Shown here piece after piece: positions 9,880 through 20,816 of a stretch of DNA of 64,000 bases. The stretch comes from Grammothele lineata. Taxonomy: Eukaryota > Basidiomycota > Agaricomycetes > Polyporales > Polyporaceae. The notes beneath the pieces were generated by a model. The model saw nothing but the letters and a program-made list of their open reading frames with translations, ran no database searches and was not told where the DNA came from. The position numbers and the translations under genes were made by a program. Location of the stretch: NCBI GenBank assembly GCA_002150815.3, contig NDFF03000011.1:558001-622000 (forward strand), read 5' to 3'. Positions within the stretch are counted from its first letter, which is position 1. Each line of letters opens with the position of its first letter.

Positions 9880-11280
9880 ACGTAGATACGTACACGTCTG
9901 CTGGGATGATTGTATAGCTACTTGTATATTGAAATATGAACACCGGCGAGACGCGCTGACCTCTGTAACAATGACCTAACATGTATTTCCTCGTATGAGC
10001 ACCCTAGCACAACCACATGCTTAGACGCTGTCTATACACGCGTGCGTCTGAGGACAGGTATGTATACACAAGGTCCGGGCAATGGAATCTATAGTCAACA
10101 CGCCATTCGCACGCCGCGAATTACTGCATTTACGAGTTGCAACGTACGGGACCTTGTTCTCTGAGTAGGCGGAGGTTAGATCGACCGGTCTTGACTGGAT
10201 ACCGATACGGAATCGGCTTACAGGTGAGCGCTTCCCCCAAGTCGTCCGCCACTCTTCTATATCCATCAGTGTTATCTACAATCCTCCCTCTCTTTGCTGC
10301 CCCCACTCCTCGGAGATCCGCCAATCTCTCTAATTCACACCTTCGGAGACGGAACGGCAGATCGCAGAGGTCGGATAACCGAACAGGAATACGGTGAGCG
10401 TACATTTTTCAACACATTTTGGCAGTTGGTATGGACGACTTCACCATATCCTTGAACTTCGTCCGGACCTCTTAACTACCAAGTTCGTTTACTGATTCGT
10501 GTTCTCAATCATTCTATCCCTATAACACGACCATAAACACAATATCGGCCTTCCTGCCTCCTATGCCTGCTCTGCGGCCCGCTTCCTCGATGTGGTACAT
10601 GCGGTGTACCTCGTCACTCGACGTGCACCGTCTTGTCATCGTGGGGCTGCTCCGGGACGACTCGCCCTGCCCGCAACCCGCTCCCTCGACATGGTACATG
10701 CGGTGTACGTCGTCACTCGATGTGCACTGTCTTGCCATCACGGGGACGGGGACGACTCGCTATTGCCCTGCCACGAATTGGACAACTCTCACATGGCACC
10801 GATCCCAAACAACGATATACCTGGCGCGCGTTGTCTCGATGCGCATATCCATTCACATCTCCTTCAAACCCCCTCATACACTCATCCGCACACCCACTCT
10901 CGCGCCTCCCGGTTAACCTCGGTGTGCACATCTCAACGCCGGTGGGCGTATCGTCACTCAACATACACCGCAATTCTAATCTACTTCACTGGCCGACTTA
11001 TGAACAATACCCTACCTTGTCTTGGGGGGCCACAATGGCACGCACTGGGACTGAAACCGTCCTGTCCTCAACGAGGCGATTTCCCCTCCCCCTGGGTGTA
11101 ATACCTCTTCTATCCGACCCGGGTGACGTCACGTACTTGGGTACGAACAACGCGTTCCCAAAGAGCAGCCGATCACTCAAGGCAAGCTCTGTCCGGAATA
11201 TAAACCGCATCCGCTGACCCCAGGTAACACAATCAGTAGAAAACCTGTTATTTCGCGACTGACCTGCACTCGCGCCCACA
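9880..11280. other. Intergenic, no supported gene
   Basis: About 1.4 kb with only short open frames that lack recognisable motifs. The one structured part is a pair of 99-bp direct repeats at 10580-10780. The last 150 bp should hold the promoter of the gene starting at 11281. Confidence 0.5.
10580..10780. repeat. Two 99-bp direct repeats carrying palindrome-family sites
   Basis: GGTACATGCGGTGTAC occurs at 10594 and again 99 bp later. Each unit includes a diverged palindrome around TCACT (10603-10629 and 10702-10728), with arms GGTGTACCTCG/CGACGTGCACC and GGTGTACGTCG/CGATGTGCACT. These are two extra members of the palindrome family, in the P5-P7 orientation. Confidence 0.75.
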
Positions 11281-14088
11281 ATGTCAAATCTCGACCACCG
11301 TAACAGCGACTGGTAAGTGTAATCCCTACCGTGTAACGACGACATCCTAACAGGGTAAATACAGGCGATCCGATCCTCACGTCTTTGTAGACGAGTATAA
11401 CAGAGCGTTCAAAATATGGAATATCCCAGCACGTATAGTAGTTCCACCCAATGAACATAGCGCCCCCTCGTCTGCAGGCCCACTCGACGACCCTGTCATG
11501 GCCACGACAAAAACCATATTCGATCTGCGAAAACTGTCTTTCGGCGTAAACGAAGCGCCGGAAACCGCCTTTTTACTCACAGGTTATCATCCGCACGATC
11601 CGGTCTTATCGAAGTTTTCGATTGATCTGCGCACACCACCCATGGACAATCACGACGGGTTTTGGACTTTACGGGAGGACGTCGTACAAGAGTGGACCCA
11701 GATGGAGAGAGGACTGTGGTACATAGTGGACCAACTTCTCCTTTATGGAAACAGCTCACTTGGCTCGCTGGCCAACTCGTTTCCCGCCTGGCCGAAGCCG
11801 TCATTTTACGGCTATCAGAAGCGATTCAGAACGCACGGCTCCATGAAGTACGCAATCTGTCAATCTCACACCGCGCTCCTCATGCTGGCTGCCCGCTGCT
11901 CCCTAGCCATAGCCATATGGGAACATGAGGACAACGTCCACGACCGTTCTTCTTGGGTGCGCTACTTGGCGCAAAGGAAAGTGGGCCATGAATGGCTCGA
12001 CCTCCTGCAGTTATCAGTCATTTCGAAGTTTGACCGAGCCATTCGCGTGGGCACCGCCGTGGACGTCAAATATTGTCAATGGACAAAACTCTTGCCGGTC
12101 TTCAAGTATGCTGGCCTTCCACTGCTGGTTCTGTGCCGCGGCCCTCCTCCTTCAGGCTGGGCTCAAGCCAACCCTCACATGCAGGGTTGGTATCTCACAC
12201 GGGAAGAGGACACGGCTGCCCGCATGTTCCCGCCATTACATGAGCCCGGCCTCGCGTATCGTGTCTACAACCTCACTGATGGATGCGTCAGGCCGGTGCC
12301 CGACTATACAGCAATCTCCGATCACCCTCCCTTTGGCCCTCACCAACAACCACGCGAGTCCCGAGTCGCTTTCTTCAAACGGACAGAGGGAGCCGATGCC
12401 CGTCTGGCTCGAAGGCAGCGCTCTGACATGCAGAGGATTCGCCAGGTCCGGGAACACCAAGCCAATCAAAATATTCTCGCTACTGAGGCGACGCCGGTGT
12501 ATATCTGGCTCAAGGTTGGAGATGTATTCCCGGATGCCCCAGACAGCTGGAAGATGCTGGACTATCGCCAAGCAGTTCCGCAGAGTGTTGCCCCCTTCGT
12601 GTGGCGTGTCCACGCCCCCCATATGCGGAAATTCTTTTCTGCCTTGAACGTGTGGGACCTGTGGTACCAGGACGGTGACCAAAACAGGACGGCGTTCGAT
12701 ACAATCATTGACTCGGTCTTCGCGGCTCGATTTGCCAATCATCAAGCAGAGATGCTGGAGGTCAGCAGCTTCCAAGACTACAGCGTGCCAGATGCGGCGC
12801 CTTCGATGACACGCAAGGACTTGGAGGCAGCGGTGCATCATGTAGCAAAGGCCCATGCGGATCTCGTGGCAGCGGGAGAGCGGAAGATGGGCGTCGAACT
12901 TTACCCGCTGGAAGGCTGGCCTTCCTTCTGGCTCGGTTTCACACCCGATAATCATATACACTTCAGCTCTGACCTCCCTCCATTCCATCTTGGATTTGGC
13001 CTGGACAAGGAAGCGTCGTTGACTGAGGAGACCGCAGTCTCTTCTATGGCGGCCTGGTATACTGCAATTCTCTCCAAAGCATGGGATGACCCTGTGCTTG
13101 GAACAACATGGGATCTGGATCCTCGGCACGCGTCCTTCCTAGGGCAAGTAAAACGTTGCGACATGACTTTCAAGGAACACAAGAGCGCGGTGGCATCAAA
13201 GCCTGTCTTGATCGAGGTGCAATATCTACAGGACGATGATCCCGTTGCCTGGTCCCTTATCGTTGAGCCTTTGGCTGCAGTGGCGCTCATTCGACGAGTT
13301 GACTGCACGTCTTACTTTTGCGCCATAGAGTTCTTAACGGAGTCTGGAATTGCCTTCAATACCGTTGTGTGGCGCCAAGTCAACGAGCTGCGACTTGAAG
13401 CACATGGCAGCGGTGAACAACGGCTCGTCTTAGCTGAACGCCCTACTAGCACGCACTACACACAGTACCAGTCGAGACTTCTCGATCTCACCCATCTCCC
13501 TCATATGCGGGCTGCGATCTGCAAAGGTGGCATCATTTGGCGGCTTATGCGACAGGCTCTTCCATCTAGAAATGCAAAATCTGCTATGGAGGACTTCTTC
13601 ATGGGCCTCGTCGCTGAGGGCCCTTCAAGTGATTCATCCCACCATTCTGTGATTGTCGAGCGTGACGATGGAATCGTCGGTGTGGATGACGATCTGAGCT
13701 CGGAGGAGATGGAGATCCTGTGTGGAGCATATCGCGTATATACTGGTAAGTGGGCAAATAAATTCAATGGCCAAATCGGTAAGTCTTACACGCTTCCTCT
13801 ATTGTAGGAAGTGGAGAACAACAAGAGCAAGTGATGTGGTGGCCCCCACATACTCGTTGGGCCGATGCTGCGCAAAATATGGGTGCATGGACAAAATGGA
13901 ATGAAGACTGGTTCAAGCAACGTGAGGAGGCGATTTTAGATGGGAAGAAAGGTGGGATTCCTAGGCAGGCATCCAAGTGGCGAAGCACGCTACGAGGAAA
14001 AGATGAGCCCCGTCGCATTATGGCAAGCATTGCTGACAAGGCCCTGGCGTACCTCAGAGAATATGTAATGTTGGCTTCTGCAGATTGA
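11281..14088 (+). CDS. Conserved hypothetical protein, 897 aa
   Basis: Three exons are well supported: 11281-11312, 11365-13745 and 13808-14088, with introns GTAAGT...CAG and GTAAGT...TAG. The spliced frame starts MSNLDHRNSDW and ends MLASAD. The protein is soluble-looking, Trp-rich and without transmembrane segments. Visible blocks are WKMLDYRQAVPQSVAPFVWR, a charged segment near KRTEGADARLARRQRSDMQ and a C-terminal WPPHTRWADAAQ region ending in basic helices. It resembles large unknown-function families seen in mushroom genomes, but I recognise no catalytic motif and assign no function. Gene structure is intact, so it is probably expressed. Confidence 0.7.
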
Positions 14089-14274
14089 TTGTAGGCAAAC
14101 AAACTGAGCTTTACGTGGCACCCCACTTCCTGCTGTTCATATACTTGTACGTTTGTTAGTGTTCGTAGGCTTGTGACAGTGTATATGTTTTTGGATAAAG
14201 TATCTCGTGTCGCGGACAATCTATAACAACAATTTCTGATACTGGTGCCAAGGGAATAAATGTGACACCGTAAG

Positions 14275-15574
14275 TTATTGACTAACACGAATGAAATCTG
14301 TTTGAAGCTGAGCATGAAAACAATGGGCATAACCAACCTGCCCACATGGTCTAAAGTCTAAGAGAAAGTGCAACTTTGGAGTCCCCGGTACTCGGTAACC
14401 AATAGAAGATCTATAAAACGTATCCTGAAGTGACCCCCTGTCAAAGAAAGACCGTAATTCTGAAGGGCAGCAATATCTGGAACACAATGGGTCCATCCAA
14501 TGACGTCCATCAATCTGAATGTCAAATCCAAGAGCAATCCATCGTGCTATGCTCTCCACATCGTCTTCATAGACACCTGCTGATGGGACGTCCTCACCAT
14601 TCTCCGATACAGATTCTTCTTCGTCCATAGTAACATTCCCGGGTTGGACATTAGCGTCATAAATCAAACTCAGGGCCGTGTGAGAAGAGGCAGTTGGGGA
14701 AGGAATCACGTAATTTTCACTGTGTGTGAAAGTGTCGATGAGCATGCCATCATTGAGACGATTGAGATACTCACTCATCAGACACTTCCGACCCCTCATC
14801 GGATGTGTAGTTTGGGGGAGAAATGGCACAGTTTCTACTACTGGCAGATGTACGTATTTGCAAGTGTCATATAATATAAATTCAGAGCGGCACTCACCCA
14901 CTAGCGTCTGGGGTTTCCATCCCATCTTCAGATTCATCGTCTAGTAGACGAAATCGAGGGGGTCCAAGAACACCGGGGGGCCGTGGGGATCCTAACAAGG
15001 CTCTTCGTTGAAATAGGAGTCTTGGAAATGCAGCACCAAAGGCATTATGGGATACGTAGGCGATAAGATGGGTTGCAAAGGAGCGAACAATGGGGGCAAG
15101 AGGGGAGCTTGAACGACTCTCGATGACTCGTATGGTGCAGTCAGGGTTTTTGACAAAGGCCGTAATCTCCCGAACCTGTAAAGATGACCACCATTTTGCT
15201 TGCTCTAATATGGGTCGAAGCGGCCGCTCAGGAAGGATAAGTTCTTGAAATTCGAGGAAGTCATGGATTTGATACGGTTGATCGATGGGAGCGAATATAT
15301 CGAGGGTGGAGGGATGTATGAAGAGGTCGCACATGAAGAAGGCCACTGCAACGTCCCCGCCGATGACCGCACCAGTAATACGGAGAACCTCTAAAAAGGC
15401 TGGAGGCTGAGTGATAAAATGTGATAGAAGATGATGCAAGGATAGGGTGAGTTCTTCTGTGACTTGATGATCCGCACTTTGACTAATATAGCGAAATTGA
15501 CGGAGAGAAGGCATGTCAAGAAAGAAGACGAGTCGTCGAAGAATGTTGGGATTGTCAATGATAGGAGATGTCAT
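14275..15574 (-). CDS. F-box-like hypothetical protein (paralogue A)
   Basis: Likely three exons: 15574 to about 14896, a short middle exon around 14770-14826, and a last exon to 14275. Introns have GTGAGT donors. The protein starts MTSPIIDNPNILRRLVFFLD, which resembles a degenerate F-box helix set, followed by LLSHFITQPPAFLEVLRIT and a region dominated by predicted beta strands. Its neighbour upstream (15727-16827) has the same order of blocks, for example LLQRFIKRPNTFYRYMRST, so the two are tandem paralogues. The F-box call rests only on the N-terminal pattern. If right, it would be a substrate adaptor of an SCF ubiquitin ligase. Confidence 0.5.
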
Positions 15575-15726
15575 GGCAGGGGATCTTGGGAGGGCGAAGG
15601 TGGTAGTGGATGACTAGTAGAAGTCAGGAAGATGGTGGAAGTAGATCAAGTTTGATCGATCGAAATTATGAACGAGTGTTGCCTTACGAGACATCACATT
15701 CTAGTATTGTGTAAAAGGCAATAACA

Positions 15727-16827
15727 CTATGTCTTGTTACAAACTAAAGAGTCGTGCCTGTTAACGCACGGTAATAAGGTGATACGTATGTAGGGCTCAA
15801 AGTTTTGAACGCTAGTACAGTCCTGAGTACAAGTATCACCCCCACGAGCCCAGTAAACAGTCTGAATCGACTCAAGGGTAGGAACAAAGGGCACTGCAAA
15901 CCGAGAAGGGCGTACCGTATCCAACTTTCCAAATGTGCAGTATTTGTCTCCAAAATAGCGTGGCGCAGAAGCACACAGCGCTGATCTCGGACCCATACAA
16001 TCCCGCAAATCCTCCCAGGCCGAAGGCAACTCGCCTATATCCCACCCTGCATCCTCCCACGACCAAGCCTCATTAAACCGGTCCATCTGAACGTCATCGG
16101 GGTCTTGATCAACATAGAGAGGATTGATGACGGCGCGTTTCTGGCGCGTTAGGGTTGGATAAGGCATACAGAAGCTTGAGTATGAGACGTAGCCTTGCTG
16201 CGCGGTAAGAGGGCTGGAGAGAATGGGAGGTAGGGGGCAATTGCGCGTGCTTTGATGGAGAATTATGGTATTCGTTCCAGACCGTAAAAGTGTGACCTTG
16301 TAGGCACCTTGAACTTGGTTCAACGCTGACGTTGGGTCAAGAGGCCTTGGCTTATAGCCTTCAACGCGCTGGAGGTAACCTTTCACTTGCAGGAACGTAT
16401 TGTGTGGGGCATAGAGAGTGAGGGTGGGCGAGTTGATGTAGAGGTGAGGGTAGAATATGAAGAGGGTGGAGTTGCCTGAGATGACGACAGAGGTACTTCT
16501 CATGTAACGGTAAAACGTATTGGGTCGCTTGATGAAACGTTGTAGCAGGTGTCGTAGGCGTTTGCAGAGCTCGATGCTCACCCACTCATCTGCCAGATGA
16601 CATGTGCGACGAAGGCGAATGAGGGTATCAATGTCGAGGTCTTCAAGGAGGGAAAATTGGAGGTCGTAGGGTATTCGACATGTAAAGGGAGCCGATGGCT
16701 GGCGGGGGCTAAGCATTGAAAGAATGACGACCGTAGTGGTGGTGCAGTTAGAGATGAATAGATTACAGTCACTATAAATCATCATGCCCTTGGTTTGATG
16801 TTGCGCAATGATATTTGCAAGCGACAC
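15727..16827 (-). CDS. F-box-like hypothetical protein (paralogue B)
   Basis: A single exon of 366 codons from 16827. A later Met at 16716 (MLSPRQPSAPF) gives 329 aa and is the more likely start, because the first 37 residues have no counterpart in paralogue A. IPYDLQFSLLEDLDIDTLI and the following RLRRTCHLADEW look like an F-box. TSVVISGNSTLFIFYPHLYI matches the corresponding block of paralogue A. It is the last gene before the mobile-element nest, whose first fragment begins about 100 bp upstream of its start. Confidence 0.5.
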   Translation of the reverse strand: MSLANIIAQHQTKGMMIYSDCNLFISNCTTTTVVILSMLSPRQPSAPFTCRIPYDLQFSLLEDLDIDTLIRLRRTCHLADEWVSIELCKRLRHLLQRFIKRPNTFYRYMRSTSVVISGNSTLFIFYPHLYINSPTLTLYAPHNTFLQVKGYLQRVEGYKPRPLDPTSALNQVQGAYKVTLLRSGTNTIILHQSTRNCPLPPILSSPLTAQQGYVSYSSFCMPYPTLTRQKRAVINPLYVDQDPDDVQMDRFNEAWSWEDAGWDIGELPSAWEDLRDCMGPRSALCASAPRYFGDKYCTFGKLDTVRPSRFAVPFVPTLESIQTVYWARGGDTCTQDCTSVQNFEPYIRITLLPCVNRHDSLVCNKT

Positions 16828-16919
16828 ATACTAGGTGCTTAAATACAACTACTATGCACTTCTTAAGGCAGAAACATTAAAACATTATAATCAAAGGAGC
16901 AAGGAGCCCCAAGACCGAA

Positions 16920-17269
16920 CAAATGATCATCATATAACATTAATGCAAGGCTGGAGTAGTTTCCCCAGCATACTATTGACTTTAATTGGGTGGATGGCGT
17001 CAACAACATTTGGATGATGCACATAAGCGCTCTGTGCAGGCTAAGGACGTCACGTGCTGAAATGCGAGCGCTAACACTCAACCCTAACCCTGTGCAATTT
17101 CAATCTCCGCTTCAATGAATAACTAAATGTTGTAGTGGGATCAGTGGCTGTGCTTGCCAGCGCCTTTCTGAGTTCAGGCTGAGTCTAAAGCGGGTGACAC
17201 TAAGCGTGTCGCGAATGGCACGGATGGCACGCCCATAAAAAACGATTATTCGTTCCTCATTAATCGTAA
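16920..17269 (-). mobile_element. 2.3-kb element family, copy 4 (A-end fragment)
   Basis: About 350 bp matching the A-end of the full copies, including TGAAATGCGAGCGCTAACAC, CCCTAACCCTGTGCAATTTC and the terminal TTCCTCATTAATCGTAA at 17253-17269. The B-side is missing. KDZ transposase coding sequence begins immediately after the terminal GTAA, so this copy also inserted into the KDZ gene. The left limit is approximate. Confidence 0.75.
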
Positions 17270-17574
17270 CCCAGACTGTCTTCACCGTGCTGTGCTTACA
17301 CTTCTACAATCGCCTCGCCCTATAAGCCAAGACGTCAGCACAAGACTTTTGGAAGACACTCCGCCGGCTGACGAACTTTGCATTCCCACACGGGGTGCCT
17401 GTGAGTAGCCCATCCTTATCATATTCATGTTATTTGATGTTCGCTTGCAGAACCGCTATCGGGAGCTTATGATGGCCCATCATCAATGGTCATACCTCGT
17501 GACCCTACGGTGTTCTGGATTGGAGCCCAAGGAGAAACTGCGAGCTGGCTCAACCGATGTCCCATGTCCCGCTT

Positions 17575-18052
17575 TGTTGAAGTTGGTGAATTCACGCTCT
17601 TTCAGTTCCAGTTCACATTTATTCTCCTTTCCAAAAGATAGAACTTACTTCACTTTCACCCTCAGAATATTCTCCGATTTTTCCCAGATTTATTCCCCAG
17701 GTAGGGCGCGCTTCACTTTACGCACCCCGTGGGATTCGAACCCACAGCGCGTCACCTTGCGCTTCTACACGCTTAGATAGCCGATGCAGTTAACCACTGC
17801 ACCACACTCCTTTGTCTTCGCTTACTATACTCTATGCTTTTCTTAGCCTTCCTTTACTTCATATTTGTTGTTATTTTGTCCGTTGGACACTTACACCGGA
17901 CTCTGGCGTTGCTGCGTTCCTTAGCTGCTCAACACAGAGTCCAGGTGAGTTACAGTACAATTCTGCATGTATTAGTTCAGCTGCTCAACACAGAGTCCAG
18001 TACTTGTGTTTTCTGCACTCCAGCAAGCCCCTAAGAGGTTCTCACTTTAACA
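17575..18052. mobile_element. Solo-LTR-like insertion with TG...CA ends
   Basis: A 478-bp segment starting TGTTGAAGTT and ending CTTTAACA, inserted between the two halves of the PCPACPQPG motif of KDZ. The flanks are GCTT (17571-17574) and TGCTT (18053-18057), a 4-bp shared duplication. It contains a direct repeat TGCTCAACACAGAGTCCAG at about 17928 and 17984, and a tRNA-like stretch on the minus strand. A solo LTR or a TRIM/SINE-type element are the options. Confidence 0.7.
17715..17812 (-). repeat. tRNA-like sequence (pseudo-tRNA or SINE head)
   Basis: On the minus strand there is an A-box-like TGGTGCAGTGGTTAACTGC followed by a perfect B box GGTTCGAATCC within a 5-bp T stem (GTGGG/CCCAC). 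I could not pair a 7-bp acceptor stem (GGAGTGT against GGGGTGC fails), nor a convincing anticodon arm, so this is not called as a working tRNA gene. Confidence 0.5.
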
Positions 18053-18476
18053 TGCTTGTCCCCAGCCTGGCGTCAACATGGATCTGGATTGGAAGAACCG
18101 GCTGAAAGACAAACGGTACAAGGATGCGCTTTTCATCACGAAAGATGGCAACTTCCAGCTCTGCCAGCACGAAAAGAAGCTCGATGAAAATGACCCCTCC
18201 CTACTCGATAGCGCGGCTTACTTCATTGATAACCAGAAGCACAAAGAGTATACGAAAAGGCACAAGAAGGATAAGAACGTCAATAAAGAGGTAAGTTCAC
18301 CCTAATATGGTCCTTGCTCGCGCTCACTGTTGGTTAGACCAAGATCTGCAGCGATTTTCAGGCCACGAGCGCTATCAAGTTGGGACATTATGACAGCAAG
18401 AAGAAATCCGGCCGGCCTCATCAGTGTGGTATGCACACACCACGGGTATGCATTACCATGCGGCACCATCAATATT

Positions 18477-20816
18477 ACGATTAATGAGGAACAAATAATT
18501 GTTTTTATGGGTGTGCCATCCGTGCCATTCACGACATGCTTAGTGTCACCTGCTTTAGACTCAGCCAAAACTCAGAAAGGCGCTGGTAAGCACAGCCACT
18601 GATCCCACTACACAATTTAATTACTGATTGGAGCGGAGATTGAAATTGCACAGGGTTAGGGTTGAGTGTTAGCGCTCACATTTCAGCACGTGACTTCCTT
18701 AGCCTGCACGGCACTAGCGCTCACCCTGAACCTGCACAGAGCGCTTAAGTGCATCATCCAAAAGTTATTGAAGCCATCCATCATCAAGTTAACATCAGAG
18801 GGAAGGGGAGCTTACCCCATCCATTTATAGCATTAAAATGATGACTGTATAGACCTTCACCCCATCTGTAAGTCCAATAGTCACTGAGTTATAGTAGTTG
18901 TGACATTAAAGCATGCTCTGCAGCACATTAGTATTAGGCGCTGAATACACATTGCTGTTTTAAAGCAGCAAGGGCATGGCTACAACACCCTATAGGGCCT
19001 TCTATCAAGTATTTCATTGACTCACATATTGTCTGTATGGCTGCATAACCTAGTTGTCACACGAGCATGTTGCACTCATCAGCGCCTATGTGCGTCATCT
19101 AAAACATCTTCAAGCAATCCATCATCAAGATGACATCACTGATGGAGGGAGTGTATGTCATGTGCATATAGAGTTCAAATGATGACTGTATACACTTCAA
19201 CCATGTTCATAAGTAGTCTAGTTACCGAGCTATAGAAATCTTAACATATGGCAGCCCTGTAACAGCTATATGTGCATGCATTACCTCATGGCACACCAAT
19301 GGCTAAAATTATCAAAAAGCGAATGTTACAGCTGAATAGCCCTATACAATTGCTTTCTATTGAGCCCCCATTCATGCTATTCTGTGCAGAATTGGGTGAG
19401 CTAGGTATATGTCAAGTTTTGTCACTGCAAGTCACTCTAAGTGACAGTAGTCACAGCAGAGTGACTGGAATGAAGGGGCTGTTGTGGCACAATCTGCTTA
19501 TGTGTTATTGGCACTCAAGGGCAGATAAGATAGGAACTATCTCGAGCTATCAGACACTTTTTAGATCATGTGATTTGATGCAGATCTGAAGGAGATACAA
19601 AAATATCTTCATAAATGCGCATTTTAATCGATTTCTGACAGTAAAATAGCTCTCCTGGGTGCATTTTTGGGCCGATTTGGGCACTATTTTGCTCCAAGGT
19701 GCCTGCGCACTCTGGTCAGGGGTGCCCCATGGTGCGTTGTTATACTGTGGAAAATGACGCACAGAGACGTGCCATGGAGCACTGCCTGCAAAAGTGAGCA
19801 AGTGCTTTGGCACAAAACAAGCACCCATTTGGTGCTGAATATATAAGAGAATTGCAGGCACCTGTTTATGGTTCGATAGTCCTGCTTCTGAAGCACCTGA
19901 CACAACTTGAATGATGTCATTTGGACCAAAATTCATACAGTTATGGGGAAAACAAAACTACAACTCTGTTTGGCAGCCTCCTTTTAATACACTACATCCA
20001 AACTCTCTCTTATTAATCTATCCCAAAGATGGATGTCAATATGGGTGCTTAGTCAGCCATCAAATGCGCATATTTCTAGGCTCTTGAATGAGCCCCCAAT
20101 GATGTCATTTGAAGCAGAACTGACAGAGTTATTCACACAACTCTGTTTTGACCCCCTCTGTTCTGCACCTGTGACAGACAGTTACTAGTGACCAGGCAGT
20201 CACATTGTCGCACTCTGCCGCTATTTGGGCGCTTATTTGATATTTTGAGCGTAAGCTTGAGCGTTCAAACTCTGATAGGGTTTGCCCTTTTAGCCAGGCA
20301 TTTAAAGTTATGCTTTATAGTTTGAGTAAGTAATTAAGTTCAAGATGTGTGACATGGCTTTTGCATAGCATCTGCATGGCAAAACACATGTTGTGACATA
20401 TATTTTAGCATATATTGTATGAGCTATATCTCCATGACACTTAAAGCAAAGTAGGACATATTATATACCATTAAAAAGGTACAAATGAGGAGAATGTGAT
20501 GGTGCATGTTTTAAGATTTGATAGGGACATTTGATGGAGTAAAATTAGGAGCAGTAAGCTGACAGCCTAAGAAATATTATACAAGCTAACATGCGGTGTG
20601 CATTGTTAAGGTAGAGGTGTGGGATAAAAGTTTCAATGTTGATGGCATATGTAAATAGAGGATCCAGATAGATATAGTGCACAAGATTCATACACATTGA
20701 AAACTGTAGGGTAAATTGTATGCCATGTACCTTCTAATAATGATGTGATAGCAAAATATACTTCTTTGCTATTCCTCATTAATCATAGCTGCCAGCAATG
20801 GCCCACTCCCCCCAAG
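18477..20816 (+). mobile_element. 2.34-kb non-autonomous element, copy 1 (complete)
   Basis: It runs from the A-end TTACGATTAATGAGGAAC to the B-end GGCCCACTCCCCCCAAG. The inner TTCCTCATTAATCAT near 20771-20785 is the inverted match of the A-end, but sits about 31 bp inside the B-end, so the terminal inverted repeats are asymmetric. There is no conserved long frame; a 105-aa and a 128-aa frame are shared only because copy 2 is nearly identical. It interrupts the KDZ gene right after GTINI. Candidate class: a Helentron/Helitron2-like or other non-autonomous element. Confidence 0.85.

Larger units (their letters stand above)
17270..18476 (+). pseudogene. KDZ transposase, N-terminal half, broken
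   Basis: Reading in pieces gives TVFTVLCLHFYNRLAL, AKTSAQDFWKTLRRLTNF, an intron, NRYRELMMAHHQWSYL, PCPACPQPGVN (interrupted by a 478-bp insertion at 17575-18052), LFITKDGNFQLCQ, an intron at about 18292-18338, ICSDFQATSAIKLGHYDS and VVCTHHGYALPCGTINI. The order RYREL, CPxCPQPGxN, ALFxxxDxNFxL and CxxHG is the cysteine-cluster N-terminal half of KDZ-superfamily transposases. Breaks are TAA at 17323-17325, the LTR-like insertion, a +1 shift near 18410-18416, and a hard end where element copy 1 begins. The C-terminal half is at 31093-33845 on the other strand. Confidence 0.8.

Noticed and set aside
17080..17100. Telomere-like CCCTAACCC
   Set aside because: Only one and a half units, and present in each element copy, so it is element sequence rather than an interstitial telomere.
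17715..17812. Functional tRNA gene
   Set aside because: The B box and T stem are good, but no acceptor stem pairs and the anticodon arm is unclear; kept as a tRNA-like repeat.
19272..19936. 105- and 128-codon ORFs shared by copies 1 and 2 as genes
   Set aside because: They are shared only because the copies are near-identical; they overlap on opposite strands and show no known domain. The first has a diverged counterpart in copy 3, so a weak coding role is not fully excluded.
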